This document shows, in pieces, positions 27,053 to 35,603 of a DNA stretch of 52,420 nucleotides (the first letter of the stretch is position 1; each line of letters starts with the position of its first letter). The notes beneath the pieces are model-generated. The model was not told the DNA's origin. It made no database searches and saw nothing but the letters and a program-made list of their open reading frames with translations. The stretch comes from Rhodospirillales bacterium (lineage in GTDB: Bacteria > Pseudomonadota > Alphaproteobacteria > Rhodospirillales > Shumkoniaceae): assembly GCA_028281785.1 (NCBI GenBank), contig JANQJG010000252.1, positions 1 through 52,420 on the forward strand. The letters run 5' to 3'. The translations under genes and the position numbers were made by a program.

Positions 27053-27880
27053 CTAGTCTCCAGCCTTTTCCGCGTGTTCCCTGAGGGCGTCGAGATGTCG
27101 ACGCCAACCGGCCTCGTGCTGGCGCATGAGATCGGCGCCACGCTCGGGGCCGAAGCGGTCCCAGCCGGAATGGCGGAGCTTCAAGGCCGTAAACGCTTCG
27201 TAATCGACGAGTTGGAAAGTGACCTCGGTCCGCACGCTCCAGTCCTCGTCCGCCCAGGACAGCTTGAGGGTTTCGGGCGGCTCGAAGCCAAGCACCTCTC
27301 CGGCGGTAACCACCTCGCGGCCCAAGCGGTCGCGCCAGCGCTCCTCGAAACGGCCGCCGAGCCGGGGCTCCAGGCTGACCGCCCGGTCCCACCAAAGGCG
27401 GATCTCTGTCGGATCGGTGAGCGCCCGCCAGACCGTGGGTCGGGGCCGGGAGATGTCGACGGAAAGGGCGAGGATGCTGTCGGCCTCGAAATAGGCCGCC
27501 AGGGTTTCCATCTTGGCGCGCCAGCCGGCGTTGGTGAGTCGCACCATGACGTCCCCGGTCTCGCCGGTATGGCTGAGTATGAGCCGGGTGCCGCCCCCAT
27601 CCGGCAGCAGCTCGAAGACAACGGTCGTGGGCTCGCCGATATCCGTGCTCAACCAGGACCAGACCATGCGGCGGGGCGGTTCGAGGGCGAGAATCTGGCA
27701 GTCGGTCCAGCCGCGCCAGCCCGGCATGGCCCGGCCGCGCAGGGTGAAGCGCCGGCCGACGACCGGCTCGAAGTCGTTCTCCATGAGCCAGCCGGCGAGG
27801 GCGGCGCTGTCGGTGAGCGCCGCCCAGACGGCCTCCGGCGGTCTCGGGAAGTGGGTGTCGAGCCTGACGTCGAGTTTCAC
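27053..27880 (-). CDS. Tandem SRPBCC (AHSA1-type) domain protein
   Basis: A 275-residue protein with two START/AHSA1-like ligand-binding domains. The first (about residues 1-130) begins VKLDVRLDTHFPRPPEAVWAAL and the second (about 135-265) begins ISRPRPTVWRALTDPTEIRLWW. Such domains bind hydrophobic small molecules; no enzymatic residues can be named. GTG 27880 is preceded by AGGAG and is preferred over the upstream ATG at 27955, which lies in a repeat-bearing region. It follows an SRPBCC/ArsR pair on the same strand, separated by a palindromic repeat. Confidence 0.88.
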   Translation of the reverse strand: MKLDVRLDTHFPRPPEAVWAALTDSAALAGWLMENDFEPVVGRRFTLRGRAMPGWRGWTDCQILALEPPRRMVWSWLSTDIGEPTTVVFELLPDGGGTRLILSHTGETGDVMVRLTNAGWRAKMETLAAYFEADSILALSVDISRPRPTVWRALTDPTEIRLWWDRAVSLEPRLGGRFEERWRDRLGREVVTAGEVLGFEPPETLKLSWADEDWSVRTEVTFQLVDYEAFTALKLRHSGWDRFGPERGADLMRQHEAGWRRHLDALREHAEKAGD

Positions 27881-27918
27881 GCGCGGACTCCTGGCTGGCA
27901 AAGAAGACGGACCAATGA

Positions 27919-28010
27919 TTGACCTCGTGCTTCGAGACGCTTCGCTCCTCAGCATGAGGTCAATCTATTTCAATGCGTTACCTCATCCTGAGCTTGTCGA
28001 AGGATGGGGA
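27919..28010. repeat. REP-like palindromic repeat, copy 3
   Basis: A looser copy of the repeat family lies between two SRPBCC genes. The outer arms are TGACCTCGTGCTTCGAG...CTCAGCATGAGGTCA and CCTCATCCTGAGCTTGTCGAAGGA. A nested hairpin (ATTGACCTC...GAGGTCAAT) is also present at its left end. Confidence 0.7.
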
Positions 28011-28024
28011 GGCCCGATGAGCCC

Positions 28025-28492
28025 TTAGATCTTGAGGTCGTCGGGATAAGGCATGCCCTTGCCGGTCTCGATGAACTTCTTCAGGCCGATCAGGAAGAAC
28101 GCCCATTTGGAGTTGCAATGGGCGAAGAAATCGCCGGCCTCCTGCCAGCCCTTCTGGGCGAAGCGCAGGACGGTGCGGGGCGCGTCGGAGACCTTGTCGA
28201 GGGGCGGTTCGGACCGGCCCGAGATCTCCTCCAGATCGAAGGTGAATTCGGTCTTTTGCCAATCGTCGGGCCCATCGACACAGCGCCAGCGGACCCGGCG
28301 CGCGGGCTCAAGCTCCATAATCTCCATGTTCGGGCCGCCGCCGCCGAAGCGAAACTCGGCCACCGAGCCGACCTCCGGGCGCGCGGTGACGTCGCGGGTC
28401 CACCATTGGGACAGCCCCTCCTGCTCCGTTAGCGCCTTGTAGATGGCATCCGGCGCCGCCTCGATTTCGATCCGATGCATGATGTCCGTCAT
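28025..28492 (-). CDS. SRPBCC family protein (AHSA1/CalC type)
   Basis: A 155-residue single START-like domain. It begins HRIEIEAAPDAIYKALTEQEGLSQWWTRD and contains the FRFGGGGPNMEIMELEPARRVRW strand pair (both partly quoted here only as landmarks), and ends in a long C-terminal helix with AHCNSKWAFFLIGLKKFIETG. It is two bases downstream of the ArsR regulator gene and so in the same operon; ArsR-AHSA1 pairs are very common in proteobacteria. The ligand is unknown. Confidence 0.92.
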   Translation of the reverse strand: MTDIMHRIEIEAAPDAIYKALTEQEGLSQWWTRDVTARPEVGSVAEFRFGGGGPNMEIMELEPARRVRWRCVDGPDDWQKTEFTFDLEEISGRSEPPLDKVSDAPRTVLRFAQKGWQEAGDFFAHCNSKWAFFLIGLKKFIETGKGMPYPDDLKI

Positions 28493-28494
28493 CT

Positions 28495-28839
28495 TCAGTC
28501 TCCCTTTTTATCCTCCGCCTCCTGGCGTTCGAGATAACGTCCCAATTCGTCGAGGCGGCCCTGCCAGAACTCCCGGTACTGCTCGGTCCAGTCATGCACC
28601 TCCCGGAGGGCGGTGGGTGTCACCCGGTAGAGGCGCTTGCGCCCCTCGGCCCGGCGCGAGACCAGGCCGGCCGCGCGCAGGACGTTGAGATGCTGAGAGA
28701 TCGCCGCAAACGAGATGTCGAAATGACGGACGAGCTCCTGAACCGGCTTTTCGCCGGTGCCGAGAAGGTCCATCAACTTCCGGCGATTGCCATCGGCGAT
28801 GGCATGGAAAACGTCCGGGAATGTGGTCGTGGTCGCCAT
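28495..28839 (-). CDS. ArsR family winged-helix repressor
   Basis: A 114-residue regulator. The core runs VFHAIADGNRRKLMDLLGTG...VQELVRHFDISFAAISQHL, with recognition helix SFAAISQHLNVLRAAGLV followed by the wing SRRAEGRKRLYRV. The metal-binding cysteines of ArsR/SmtB sensors are absent, so it belongs to the metal-independent group that usually travels with AHSA1 proteins. Neither the ATG at 28839 nor the one at 28848 has a clear ribosome site; I prefer 28839. It probably represses itself and the SRPBCC gene through the palindrome just upstream. Confidence 0.92.
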   Translation of the reverse strand: MATTTTFPDVFHAIADGNRRKLMDLLGTGEKPVQELVRHFDISFAAISQHLNVLRAAGLVSRRAEGRKRLYRVTPTALREVHDWTEQYREFWQGRLDELGRYLERQEAEDKKGD

Positions 28840-28850
28840 GACAAACATAT

Positions 28851-28870
28851 ATTTAAGTAATCACTTAAAT
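28851..28870. promoter_or_regulatory. ArsR operator palindrome
   Basis: A perfect 20-base palindromic site, ATTTAAGT, four-base spacer AATC, ACTTAAAT, ends 11 bases before the preferred ArsR start codon. Site architecture (TAAGTN4ACTTA core) matches operators expected for metal-independent ArsR autorepressors, and it overlaps the only AT-rich promoter candidate in the area. Confidence 0.75.
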
Positions 28871-28983
28871 GTCAAGGGTGGAGTTTGCAGCAAGTCCGAA
28901 GGGCCAGGGTTGAGAGGAAGGGCAGCGGTTGCAGAATCCACGCTCGATAAACCAGCCCCCCGCTCGTAGGAACGTTGAGAGTT

Positions 28984-29118
28984 GAACCACAGAGAACACC
29001 GAGAACACCGAGGTTTCACAGAGGCCTCGCTGGAGCGAGGCGAAGAACGGGTGCGCGCAAGCGCGCATTCTTTCTTCTCTGTGTCCATCTCTGTGCCCTC
29101 TGTGTTCTCGGTGGTAAA
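28984..29118. repeat. CACAGAG/ACACCGAG-type inverted repeat element
   Basis: Two clusters of short repeats built on ACAGAG and ACACCGAG units face each other: ACCACAGAGAACACCGAG at the left and, inverted, CTCTGTG...CTCTGTGTTCTCGGTGGT at the right. They enclose about 60 bases with small hairpins (GCGCGCAAGCGCGC). It looks like an intergenic repeat of the kind scattered in many genomes. No coding capacity is evident. Confidence 0.65.
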
Positions 29119-29231
29119 CAGAACCGACTTTGAGCTAAGGGGATCTCGCGCCCTCATCTGGTCCTTAGGTCTAATGGAACGGGCCTGATGTCCGGGCTTA
29201 CGTCGGGGGGTGGTTCTGGTAAGCTGAGGGC

Positions 29232-29702
29232 ATGAGAGGGGTTCTGATTATCGCCGGGTATCTGCTGTTGAGTGCCGGGACGGCCGGCGCCGCCGATCTG
29301 GTCGGCACGGCGCGGGTGATCGACGGCGAAACCCTGGAGGTCGCCGGACAAGAGGTTCGCCTGTTCGGGATCGACGCGCCTGAGCCGGACCAGACCTGCC
29401 GCTGGCCCAACAAGGAGATTCCCTGTGGACGCGTGGCCGCTACCGCGCTGATGGACCTGGTGGCCGGGGCACGGATCGAATGTCGGCTGCGGGGCGAACA
29501 GCGGGACGGGCTGGCAGTCGCGTCCTGTGACGCCGACGGATTCGACCTCAGCGGCAACATGGTGCATACGGGATGGGCCTTGGCCGACCGCAGCGTCTCG
29601 CAAGCCTTTGTCGCGACGGAAGAGAAGGCGAAGGCGGCGAGGCGGGGCCTGTGGCGGGGCGAGTTCATCCCGCCCTGGGAATGGCGGCAGGGCAAGCGGT
29701 GA
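29232..29702 (+). CDS. Exported thermonuclease (SNase-like) protein
   Basis: A 156-residue staphylococcal-nuclease-fold protein with a signal peptide (MRGVLIIAGYLLLSAGTAGA) and so probably periplasmic or secreted. Family motifs are VIDGETLEVAG, VRLFGIDAPEPDQTC, GRVAATALMDLV, RDGLAVASC and AARRGLWRGEFIPPWEWR. Cysteines suggest disulfides. It overlaps the following hydrolase gene by four bases. Catalytic Arg/Glu positions look conserved, but activity is an inference. Confidence 0.9.
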   Translation: MRGVLIIAGYLLLSAGTAGAADLVGTARVIDGETLEVAGQEVRLFGIDAPEPDQTCRWPNKEIPCGRVAATALMDLVAGARIECRLRGEQRDGLAVASCDADGFDLSGNMVHTGWALADRSVSQAFVATEEKAKAARRGLWRGEFIPPWEWRQGKR

Positions 29703-30751
29703 GCCGAGCGCGCCGGTGGCCGTGGCATCCCATCCTGTTTTTTCTGGCGTGGATGATCGTGATGCCCCTTGATCCGGCGGCCCGCGCCGACGAGACGGCG
29801 CCGGACCTGGACCCCCGATTTCTCCAGCCACAGGGATGGGAGTGGGGCAGCTTCACCAATGCCGAGGGCGCCCGCATTCGCTACGGGCATGCACGGCCTT
29901 CCGGCGAGGTTCGGGGAACGGTCGTCCTCCTGACGGGGTTCAACGAGTTCGCGGAGAAGTACTTCGAGACCGCCCGCGACCTCCTCGCCCGCGGGTTCGC
30001 GGTCTGGGAGATGGATTGGCGGGGGCAGGGCGGTTCGGACCGCTACTACGCCAATCCGCAGAAGATCGGCTCGGTCGGGCTTCGCGCGGATGCCGCCGAT
30101 CTGCACCAATTCGTCACCGAGATCGTCGAACCGGCAGCAGCCGGTCCGCTGATCGCCGTCACGCATTCCTCGGGCGGTCAGATCATCTTGCCGTTGCTGC
30201 GAGATCATCCGGAGATGTTCGCGGCGGCGGTGCTTTCCGCGCCCATGCTCGAGATCGAAACCGGATCCGTTCCGCCCTGGCTGGCACGGCTGCTCGCGCG
30301 CGTGGCGACTGGGGCCGGTTTCGGGCATCTGTACATTCCCGGCGCCGGCGATTGGTCAAGCGAGTCGGGAGGAAACTACCGCGGCCGGAAAACAAGTCAC
30401 GACGCGGTTCGCGTCGGCCTGCGTCACCAATGGCTGGCCGCGCGGCCCGATCTGCGCACCGGTGGCGCGACCTTCGCCTGGCTTGACGCGGCCTTCCGCT
30501 CTGTGGCCGAAACGCAATCGGAAACCTATCTACGGGCGATCAGGACGCCGGTTCTTATCGGCTCGCCGAAACAGGACGACTATGTGGAACCGGCCGCCCA
30601 TCGGCGGGCTTGCAAGATCCTGCCAGCCTGCGAAATCATTGACTTCCCAGAGGCCCGCCACGAGCTTTTCATGGAAACGGACCGCATTCGGGACAGATGG
30701 TTCGACGCCATCGACGCGTTTTTGGCGCGCCATCTGAAGGCGGCTCCGTGA
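29699..30751 (+). CDS. Alpha/beta hydrolase, lysophospholipase-like
   Basis: A 350-residue serine hydrolase of the monoacylglycerol lipase / Hydrolase_4 group. The N-terminal hydrophobic stretch (residues 9-30) with an ARADE cut suggests export. The nucleophile is in VTHSSGGQ (S157), with LTGFNEFAEKY as oxyanion loop, WRGQGGSDR, and the late acid/histidine in GSPKQDDYV and ARHELFME. The GTG at 29699 overlaps the nuclease stop, so both are co-translated. Substrate unknown; a membrane lipid or ester is likely. Confidence 0.88.
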   Translation: MSRARRWPWHPILFFLAWMIVMPLDPAARADETAPDLDPRFLQPQGWEWGSFTNAEGARIRYGHARPSGEVRGTVVLLTGFNEFAEKYFETARDLLARGFAVWEMDWRGQGGSDRYYANPQKIGSVGLRADAADLHQFVTEIVEPAAAGPLIAVTHSSGGQIILPLLRDHPEMFAAAVLSAPMLEIETGSVPPWLARLLARVATGAGFGHLYIPGAGDWSSESGGNYRGRKTSHDAVRVGLRHQWLAARPDLRTGGATFAWLDAAFRSVAETQSETYLRAIRTPVLIGSPKQDDYVEPAAHRRACKILPACEIIDFPEARHELFMETDRIRDRWFDAIDAFLARHLKAAP

Positions 30752-30830
30752 CGCTGGAAAGGTGCTCGGCCTTTCTGCTATGCGTCGCCCGCGCCACCGA
30801 CACTCCAGGGAACACGACGGAACCAACCCG

Positions 30831-31880
30831 ATGACCACGGCTCGCAAACCCTATGTCCGACCCATCGACTTCAAGACCCGCAAGGTCGACCTGACCCATG
30901 GCAGCGGCGGCCGCGCCATGGCCCAGCTGATCGAGGAGCTGTTCGAGCAGGCCTTCGACAACGCCTTGCTTTCGCAGCGCAACGACCAGGCGGTTTTCGA
31001 GGTCCCGCAGGGGCGGCTCGCCATGACCACCGACGGGTTCGTGATTTCGCCGCTGTTCTTTCCCGGCGGAGATATCGGCTCGCTCGCCGTCCATGGGACG
31101 GTAAACGACGTGGCCATGGCCGGGGCGCGGCCGCTCTATCTTTCGGCCGGATTCATCGTCGAGGAGGGGTTTCCTCTGGCCGATCTGCGGACCATCGTCC
31201 AATCGATGGCGGCGGCGGCCAGCGACGCGGGCGTCACGATCGTGACCGGCGACACCAAGGTGGTCGAGAAAGGCAAGGGCGACGGCGTCTTCATCACCAC
31301 GACCGGCGTCGGCATGGTGCCGGAGGGTGTAAATGTCTCGGCCGACCGCGCCCGACCGGGCGACCGCATCCTGGTCAGCGGGACCATGGGCGACCATGGC
31401 GTGGCGATCATGTCGAAACGGGAGAATCTCTCCTTCGAGACCGAGATTCTTTCGGACAGCGCGGCGCTCAACGGCATGGTCGGGCGCATGGTGGAAGCCG
31501 TTCCCGACATTCACGTGCTTCGGGATCCGACGCGGGGGGGATTGGCCGCCGTGCTCAACGAGATCGCCCTGCAGTCCGCGGTGGGTATTCGTGTGCGGGA
31601 GGCCGACATCCCGATCCGACCCGAGGTGCATGGCGCCTGTGAGCTGTTGGGGCTCGACCCGCTTTATGTCGCCAACGAGGGCAAGCTGGTCGCCTTCTGC
31701 GCCGCCGGGGACGCCGAGACGCTCGTCGAGATCATGCGCCAGGACCCGCTGGGACGCGAGGCGGCGATCATCGGCGAGGTGATCGAGGACGCCCAGAACT
31801 TCGTGCAACTCGAAACGCAGTTCGGGGGGGCGCGGATCATCGATTGGCTCGCGGGGGAACAGCTTCCGCGCATTTGCTGA
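30831..31880 (+). CDS. hypE: Hydrogenase expression/formation protein HypE
   Basis: A 349-residue PurM-like ATPase that dehydrates the carbamoyl group received from HypF to a thiocyanate on its C-terminal cysteine. The terminal PRIC tetrapeptide is intact. Other motifs are LTHGSGGRAMAQLI, NDQAVFEVP, MTTDGFVISPLFFPGGDIG and LRDPTRGGLAAVLNEIA. The start ATG has no strong ribosome site. The stop overlaps hypX. It is separated from hypABFCD by six foreign genes. Confidence 0.97.
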   Translation: MTTARKPYVRPIDFKTRKVDLTHGSGGRAMAQLIEELFEQAFDNALLSQRNDQAVFEVPQGRLAMTTDGFVISPLFFPGGDIGSLAVHGTVNDVAMAGARPLYLSAGFIVEEGFPLADLRTIVQSMAAAASDAGVTIVTGDTKVVEKGKGDGVFITTTGVGMVPEGVNVSADRARPGDRILVSGTMGDHGVAIMSKRENLSFETEILSDSAALNGMVGRMVEAVPDIHVLRDPTRGGLAAVLNEIALQSAVGIRVREADIPIRPEVHGACELLGLDPLYVANEGKLVAFCAAGDAETLVEIMRQDPLGREAAIIGEVIEDAQNFVQLETQFGGARIIDWLAGEQLPRIC

Positions 31881-33565
31881 TGCGCATCCTCTTTCTCACC
31901 CACGCCTTCAACAGCCTGACCCAGCGCCTGTTCGTCGAGCTGACACGGGCTGGGCATCAGATCTCGATCGAGTTCGATATCAACGACGCGGTATCCATAG
32001 AGGCCGCCGAGCTGTTCCAGCCGGACCTGATCCTGGCGCCCTATCTGCGGCGGCGCATCCCGGACGCCCTTTGGAGGCGCATTCCCTGTTTCGTGGTGCA
32101 TCCTGGCATCCCCGGGGACCGGGGTCCCTCGGCCCTGGACTGGGCCATCCTGCGGGGCGAGGCAAGCTGGGGCGTTACCGTCCTCCAGGCCGATGAGGAA
32201 ATGGACGCGGGCGACATCTGGGCGTCGGTGGCCTTCCCCATGCGCGCGGCCACCAAGAGCAGCCTGTACCGACGGGAGGTGACCGAGGCCGCCGTGGAGG
32301 CGGTTCTGCTCGCCCTCTCCCGGTTTGCCTCGGGGACGTACAACCCCGCGCCCCTGGACAGCCTGCGCGCGGAAACCCCCGGACAATGGAACCCGCTCAC
32401 GAAACAGTCCGACCGGGCCATTGACTGGTCGCGGGACGACAGCGCGACCATCTTCCGGAAAATGCGGGCGGCGGACGGCTTCCCCGGCGTCTTCGACACG
32501 CTCCGCGGCGAGATCTTCGCGCTGTTCGACGCCCATCCCGACGAGACCCTCCGGGGCCGGCCCGGAGAGATCCTGGGGCAGCGGCACGGCGCGATCTGCC
32601 GCGCGACGGTGGACGGCGCGGTGTGGATCACGCACCTCAAGCCGATCGTCGAAGGCGAACGAACCTTCAAACAGCCGGCCGCCGCCGCGCTCGGCGAGCG
32701 GATCGCCGGCATTCCCGAAATCCCGGAGCCGGAGGCAGGCGTCACCTGGCGCGACATCTGGTGCGAGCAGCGGGACGGCGTCGCGTACCTCCATTTCCCG
32801 TTCTACAACGGCGCGATGAGCACGGATCAGGCGGCTCGCCTGGAGGCCGCTTATCGCCAGGCCTGCCAGACCGACACGCGGTTGATCGTGCTGATGGGCG
32901 GTGCCGATTTCTGGTCGAACGGCATGCATCTCGGGGCGATCGAGGCGGCCGACAGCCCGGCGGAGGAATCCTGGAGGAATATCAACGCGATTGATGACCT
33001 CTGCCACGCTATTCTCACTACGGAGTCCCACCTTACCTTCGCCGTCATGCGGGGCAATGCCGGCGCCGGCGGGGTCTTTCTGGCCCTCGCGGCCGACCGC
33101 GTGGTGGCGGCGCAGGGCACCGTGCTGAACCCGCATTACAAGAACATGGGCAATCTCTATGGCTCCGAATACTGGACCTATCTGCTGCCGAAGCGGGTCG
33201 GCGGCGAGGGAATCGATCGGGTGATGGGACGCCGCCTGCCGCTCGGCGCGCCGGAAGCGCGTGACCTTGGTTTGATCGACGATTGTCTCGGGACGGACCG
33301 TTCAACCCTGGATCGAGAGATTCGGCAACTTGCCGAGGCCATGGCGCAGCCCGCCGAATGGAAGCGGCGACTAAGGGAAAAGGCGCGGTCGCGCCAAGTC
33401 GACGAAGACATCAAATCGCTCTCCTCCCACCGCTCGGAGGAGTTGGCCCGCATGCGGCTCAATTTCTTCGGGTTCGACCCGAGCTATCACATCGCCCGAT
33501 CCAATTTCATGCGCAAGATCCCGATCTCCCGCACGCCCCTGCACCTTGCCCACCACCGAAGTTGA
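31880..33565 (+). CDS. hypX: HypX/HoxX, CO-ligand synthase from formyl-tetrahydrofolate
   Basis: A 561-residue two-domain protein. The N-terminal half (about 1-270) is a formyltransferase-fold domain with VVHPGIPGDRGPSALDWAI and QADEEMDAGDIWAS. The C-terminal half (about 290-500) is an enoyl-CoA hydratase/isomerase-fold domain with GGADFWSNGMHLGAIEAA and GNAGAGGVFLALAADRV. HypX is established to supply the active-site CO of [NiFe] hydrogenases from formyl-THF in aerobic hosts. Start codon ATG overlaps the hypE stop. Its presence implies that this hydrogenase is assembled in air. Confidence 0.95.
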   Translation: MRILFLTHAFNSLTQRLFVELTRAGHQISIEFDINDAVSIEAAELFQPDLILAPYLRRRIPDALWRRIPCFVVHPGIPGDRGPSALDWAILRGEASWGVTVLQADEEMDAGDIWASVAFPMRAATKSSLYRREVTEAAVEAVLLALSRFASGTYNPAPLDSLRAETPGQWNPLTKQSDRAIDWSRDDSATIFRKMRAADGFPGVFDTLRGEIFALFDAHPDETLRGRPGEILGQRHGAICRATVDGAVWITHLKPIVEGERTFKQPAAAALGERIAGIPEIPEPEAGVTWRDIWCEQRDGVAYLHFPFYNGAMSTDQAARLEAAYRQACQTDTRLIVLMGGADFWSNGMHLGAIEAADSPAEESWRNINAIDDLCHAILTTESHLTFAVMRGNAGAGGVFLALAADRVVAAQGTVLNPHYKNMGNLYGSEYWTYLLPKRVGGEGIDRVMGRRLPLGAPEARDLGLIDDCLGTDRSTLDREIRQLAEAMAQPAEWKRRLREKARSRQVDEDIKSLSSHRSEELARMRLNFFGFDPSYHIARSNFMRKIPISRTPLHLAHHRS

Positions 33566-33909
33566 ATCCGCGTTCAAGGCTGTTCATACCTTTGAGTGAT
33601 TGGGAGTCGCGACAGGCAGTTCCGGATCTGTCGGATATCCGGCTTGGGACAAGGGTGCGCGGGGGTGACGCGCCGCAGGGTCTGACCTAGCCGATTGCGT
33701 CATTGACTTGCGGTTGAGGGAGGCGCAGGCTAATGCATCAAAAGGCGTGGAAATGGGGACAAAGAGTCTCTTCACATTGTGGAAGCTTGGCATCGCGACC
33801 GCGAGTTCCCAAGTCAAAGCTAAGGCCGCCCCTGGGTGGCGTTGCCGCCCGGGGAAATGATGTCAGGGAGAAGGGGGAGGGCGCCCCGTCCGTGCGGCGT
33901 GAATTGCTC
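33566..33909. other. Intergenic region at hydrogenase/envelope-cluster boundary
   Basis: These 344 bases separate the hyp genes from the envelope cluster. A frame stays open from 33733 into the next gene but has no good start there. A TTGACT sequence at 33703 could be a -35 box, but no well-spaced -10 is seen. A G-rich AAGGGGGAGGG tract at about 33871 could serve a GTG start at 33892 for the next gene. Confidence 0.35.
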
Positions 33910-35265
33910 ATGTCTGATGTTTTCGTGCATCGGTGGCAGGGTGGCCGTGGCGCCGGGCGCGGACCTGCAATCGCGGCCGGGCTGCTTGGTGTGGTTTTGG
34001 TTCTCTCGTCACCTCCGACTGCCAAGGCCGAGCCGCTAGGGCCGGCCGGAACCGGCAGGCCCGCGGCTCCTCTTCAACTCGCGCAATCCAACGATCCCTT
34101 CGGGAGCCTGATCCGGGGCTTGATGGGGGTACCGGAGAACAACCCCAACCCATCCAGGAATGTACAACCCGCGCCGGCTCCGATGCAGCCGGTCACCGGC
34201 GATCCGATCGCAGGCGCCCTGCGCCAGATCGAGCTAGGCCACGCGATCCAGGAAAAGTCGGAGACCCTGCAGCGGAGGGTCCGTGACGTGATCTACCGCA
34301 TCAAGGTCTTTCAGGCTCAGGTCGGCGGAATCTGGTACCGGCTGGGCTTGCAGCTCAATGAGTTGTACAAGCTTGACGCGGATGCCGAAACGGGTTGGGT
34401 GAAACAATTCATCGCCGCGACCGAGCGCAAGCGGATATCCGGCCAAAGCGCCCTCAAATTCGTGCAGGTCAACGCCGTCGACGATATCCGCGACCAGAAC
34501 CACACCATCGCCCGCAACAATGCCAAGATCGAGGTTCTTCGCCAGTCGGTCGCGGCTTATGTCAACGCCCTCTCCGGAGATCGGGGGTTCGAAGAGCTGG
34601 TCGCCAGGCAGGACATCCCGCTCGAGGCCATGATGAACGCCTATCTGGTGCGGGTCGAGGAGGTCACGGCCACCCTGGAGAGCGCCAGCCGAACCTTCGG
34701 ACGCATGTCCAATGCCTATCGGGCCTCGGTCGGAGACATGGAATTGGCGATCGGGGACTTCAATCAGCAGAGCGGTCTTTTGACGGCCAATGCAATCAAG
34801 CACGCCGGTATGGTCGCGCTTGAGATTGCCCATGTCCGAGAGACGCTCAACAACTCCAACAACAACTTCTTTCAGCTTGCCTTTACCGCGGTGCAGGGCA
34901 TTCAGATCGTCAAGGATGGCACCCAGATGGTGTCGACACTGAATTCCCTTGCCGATACCCATAAATGGTTCGACGCGCACTCTTTGGAGATTCTCCACGC
35001 CAGCCGAGGGGCCCAGGCGGAGTTGATCGCCTCGGCGAGCACACTTCGCGCGATCCGTCCAAGACTCATGGAATCCTGGCAACGAAACAGCCGCGCCGCG
35101 TCGGAGGCGGCGGCGGCCCTTCGCGGCCAGACCATCGCCTTCGAGCAGCAGCTCGAAGTTGTCCGGGAGAAAGGGCGTCAGCGCTCGGAGGTCATAGAAC
35201 GCGGCGACCTCAGCGAACTCAATGCGTTGCTCAAGCGGCCCCGACGATTGAAGTCGTCCTCATAG
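33910..35265 (+). CDS. Exported helical coiled-coil protein, unrecognised
   Basis: I do not recognise this 451-residue protein. A signal peptide (residues 1-40, ending PTAKA) is followed by a low-complexity Pro/Asn segment to about 95, then almost entirely helical, heptad-like sequence to the end (for example NNAKIEVLRQSVAAYVNAL and EQQLEVVREKGRQRSEVIE). It is probably periplasmic and oligomeric. The start is taken at ATG 33910 since the signal peptide begins there; GTG 33892 is an alternative. It is the first gene of the envelope cluster, 45 bases before a small lipoprotein gene. Confidence 0.75.
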   Translation: MSDVFVHRWQGGRGAGRGPAIAAGLLGVVLVLSSPPTAKAEPLGPAGTGRPAAPLQLAQSNDPFGSLIRGLMGVPENNPNPSRNVQPAPAPMQPVTGDPIAGALRQIELGHAIQEKSETLQRRVRDVIYRIKVFQAQVGGIWYRLGLQLNELYKLDADAETGWVKQFIAATERKRISGQSALKFVQVNAVDDIRDQNHTIARNNAKIEVLRQSVAAYVNALSGDRGFEELVARQDIPLEAMMNAYLVRVEEVTATLESASRTFGRMSNAYRASVGDMELAIGDFNQQSGLLTANAIKHAGMVALEIAHVRETLNNSNNNFFQLAFTAVQGIQIVKDGTQMVSTLNSLADTHKWFDAHSLEILHASRGAQAELIASASTLRAIRPRLMESWQRNSRAASEAAAALRGQTIAFEQQLEVVREKGRQRSEVIERGDLSELNALLKRPRRLKSSS

Positions 35266-35310
35266 TGACGACGGACGGTTGATGCGGCCGTGGAAGAGGG
35301 GACACAGGCA

Positions 35311-35559
35311 ATGAACGTCAAACGATTGACCCTTGTCGGGCTTCTGGCCCTCGCCGCGGCAGCCTGTGCGCCGGCCTCGGCTCACCAAGCTCAACAGCAG
35401 CTTCACACGACGGCCCAATCGGCTGACGCGGTATCTCGCACGGCTGCCGCCGAGAGCATGCAGATGGGGGCGGTGGTCAACGATATTCGTCTCGATGTCC
35501 GCAACATCAAGGACGTGGAGGCATGGTTTGACCGGCGGCGACCGATATCCTTCGACTAG
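35311..35559 (+). CDS. Small lipoprotein
   Basis: An 82-residue predicted lipoprotein, lipobox LAAAAC with the acylated cysteine at 19. The mature part is a short helix-forming segment (QQQLHTTAQSADAVSRTAA...VVNDIRLDVRNIKDVEAWF). The residue after Cys is Ala, so by the E. coli Lol rule it would go to the outer membrane. The start ATG at 35311 follows GAAGAGGGG. It is probably co-transcribed with the coiled-coil gene upstream. Confidence 0.8.
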   Translation: MNVKRLTLVGLLALAAAACAPASAHQAQQQLHTTAQSADAVSRTAAAESMQMGAVVNDIRLDVRNIKDVEAWFDRRRPISFD

Positions 35560-35603
35560 CCTCCATATACGTCGGAGCGAACCGACTTCGTGGACGAAGG
35601 GCG

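Noticed and set aside
28984-29118. Small RNA gene or CRISPR
   Set aside because: The short ACAGAG/ACACCGAG units are irregular and face each other; this is better read as an interspersed repeat element.
31664-33136. 490-codon open frame on the minus strand
   Set aside because: It is a shadow of hypX; composition is Arg/Gly-rich and no domain is visible.
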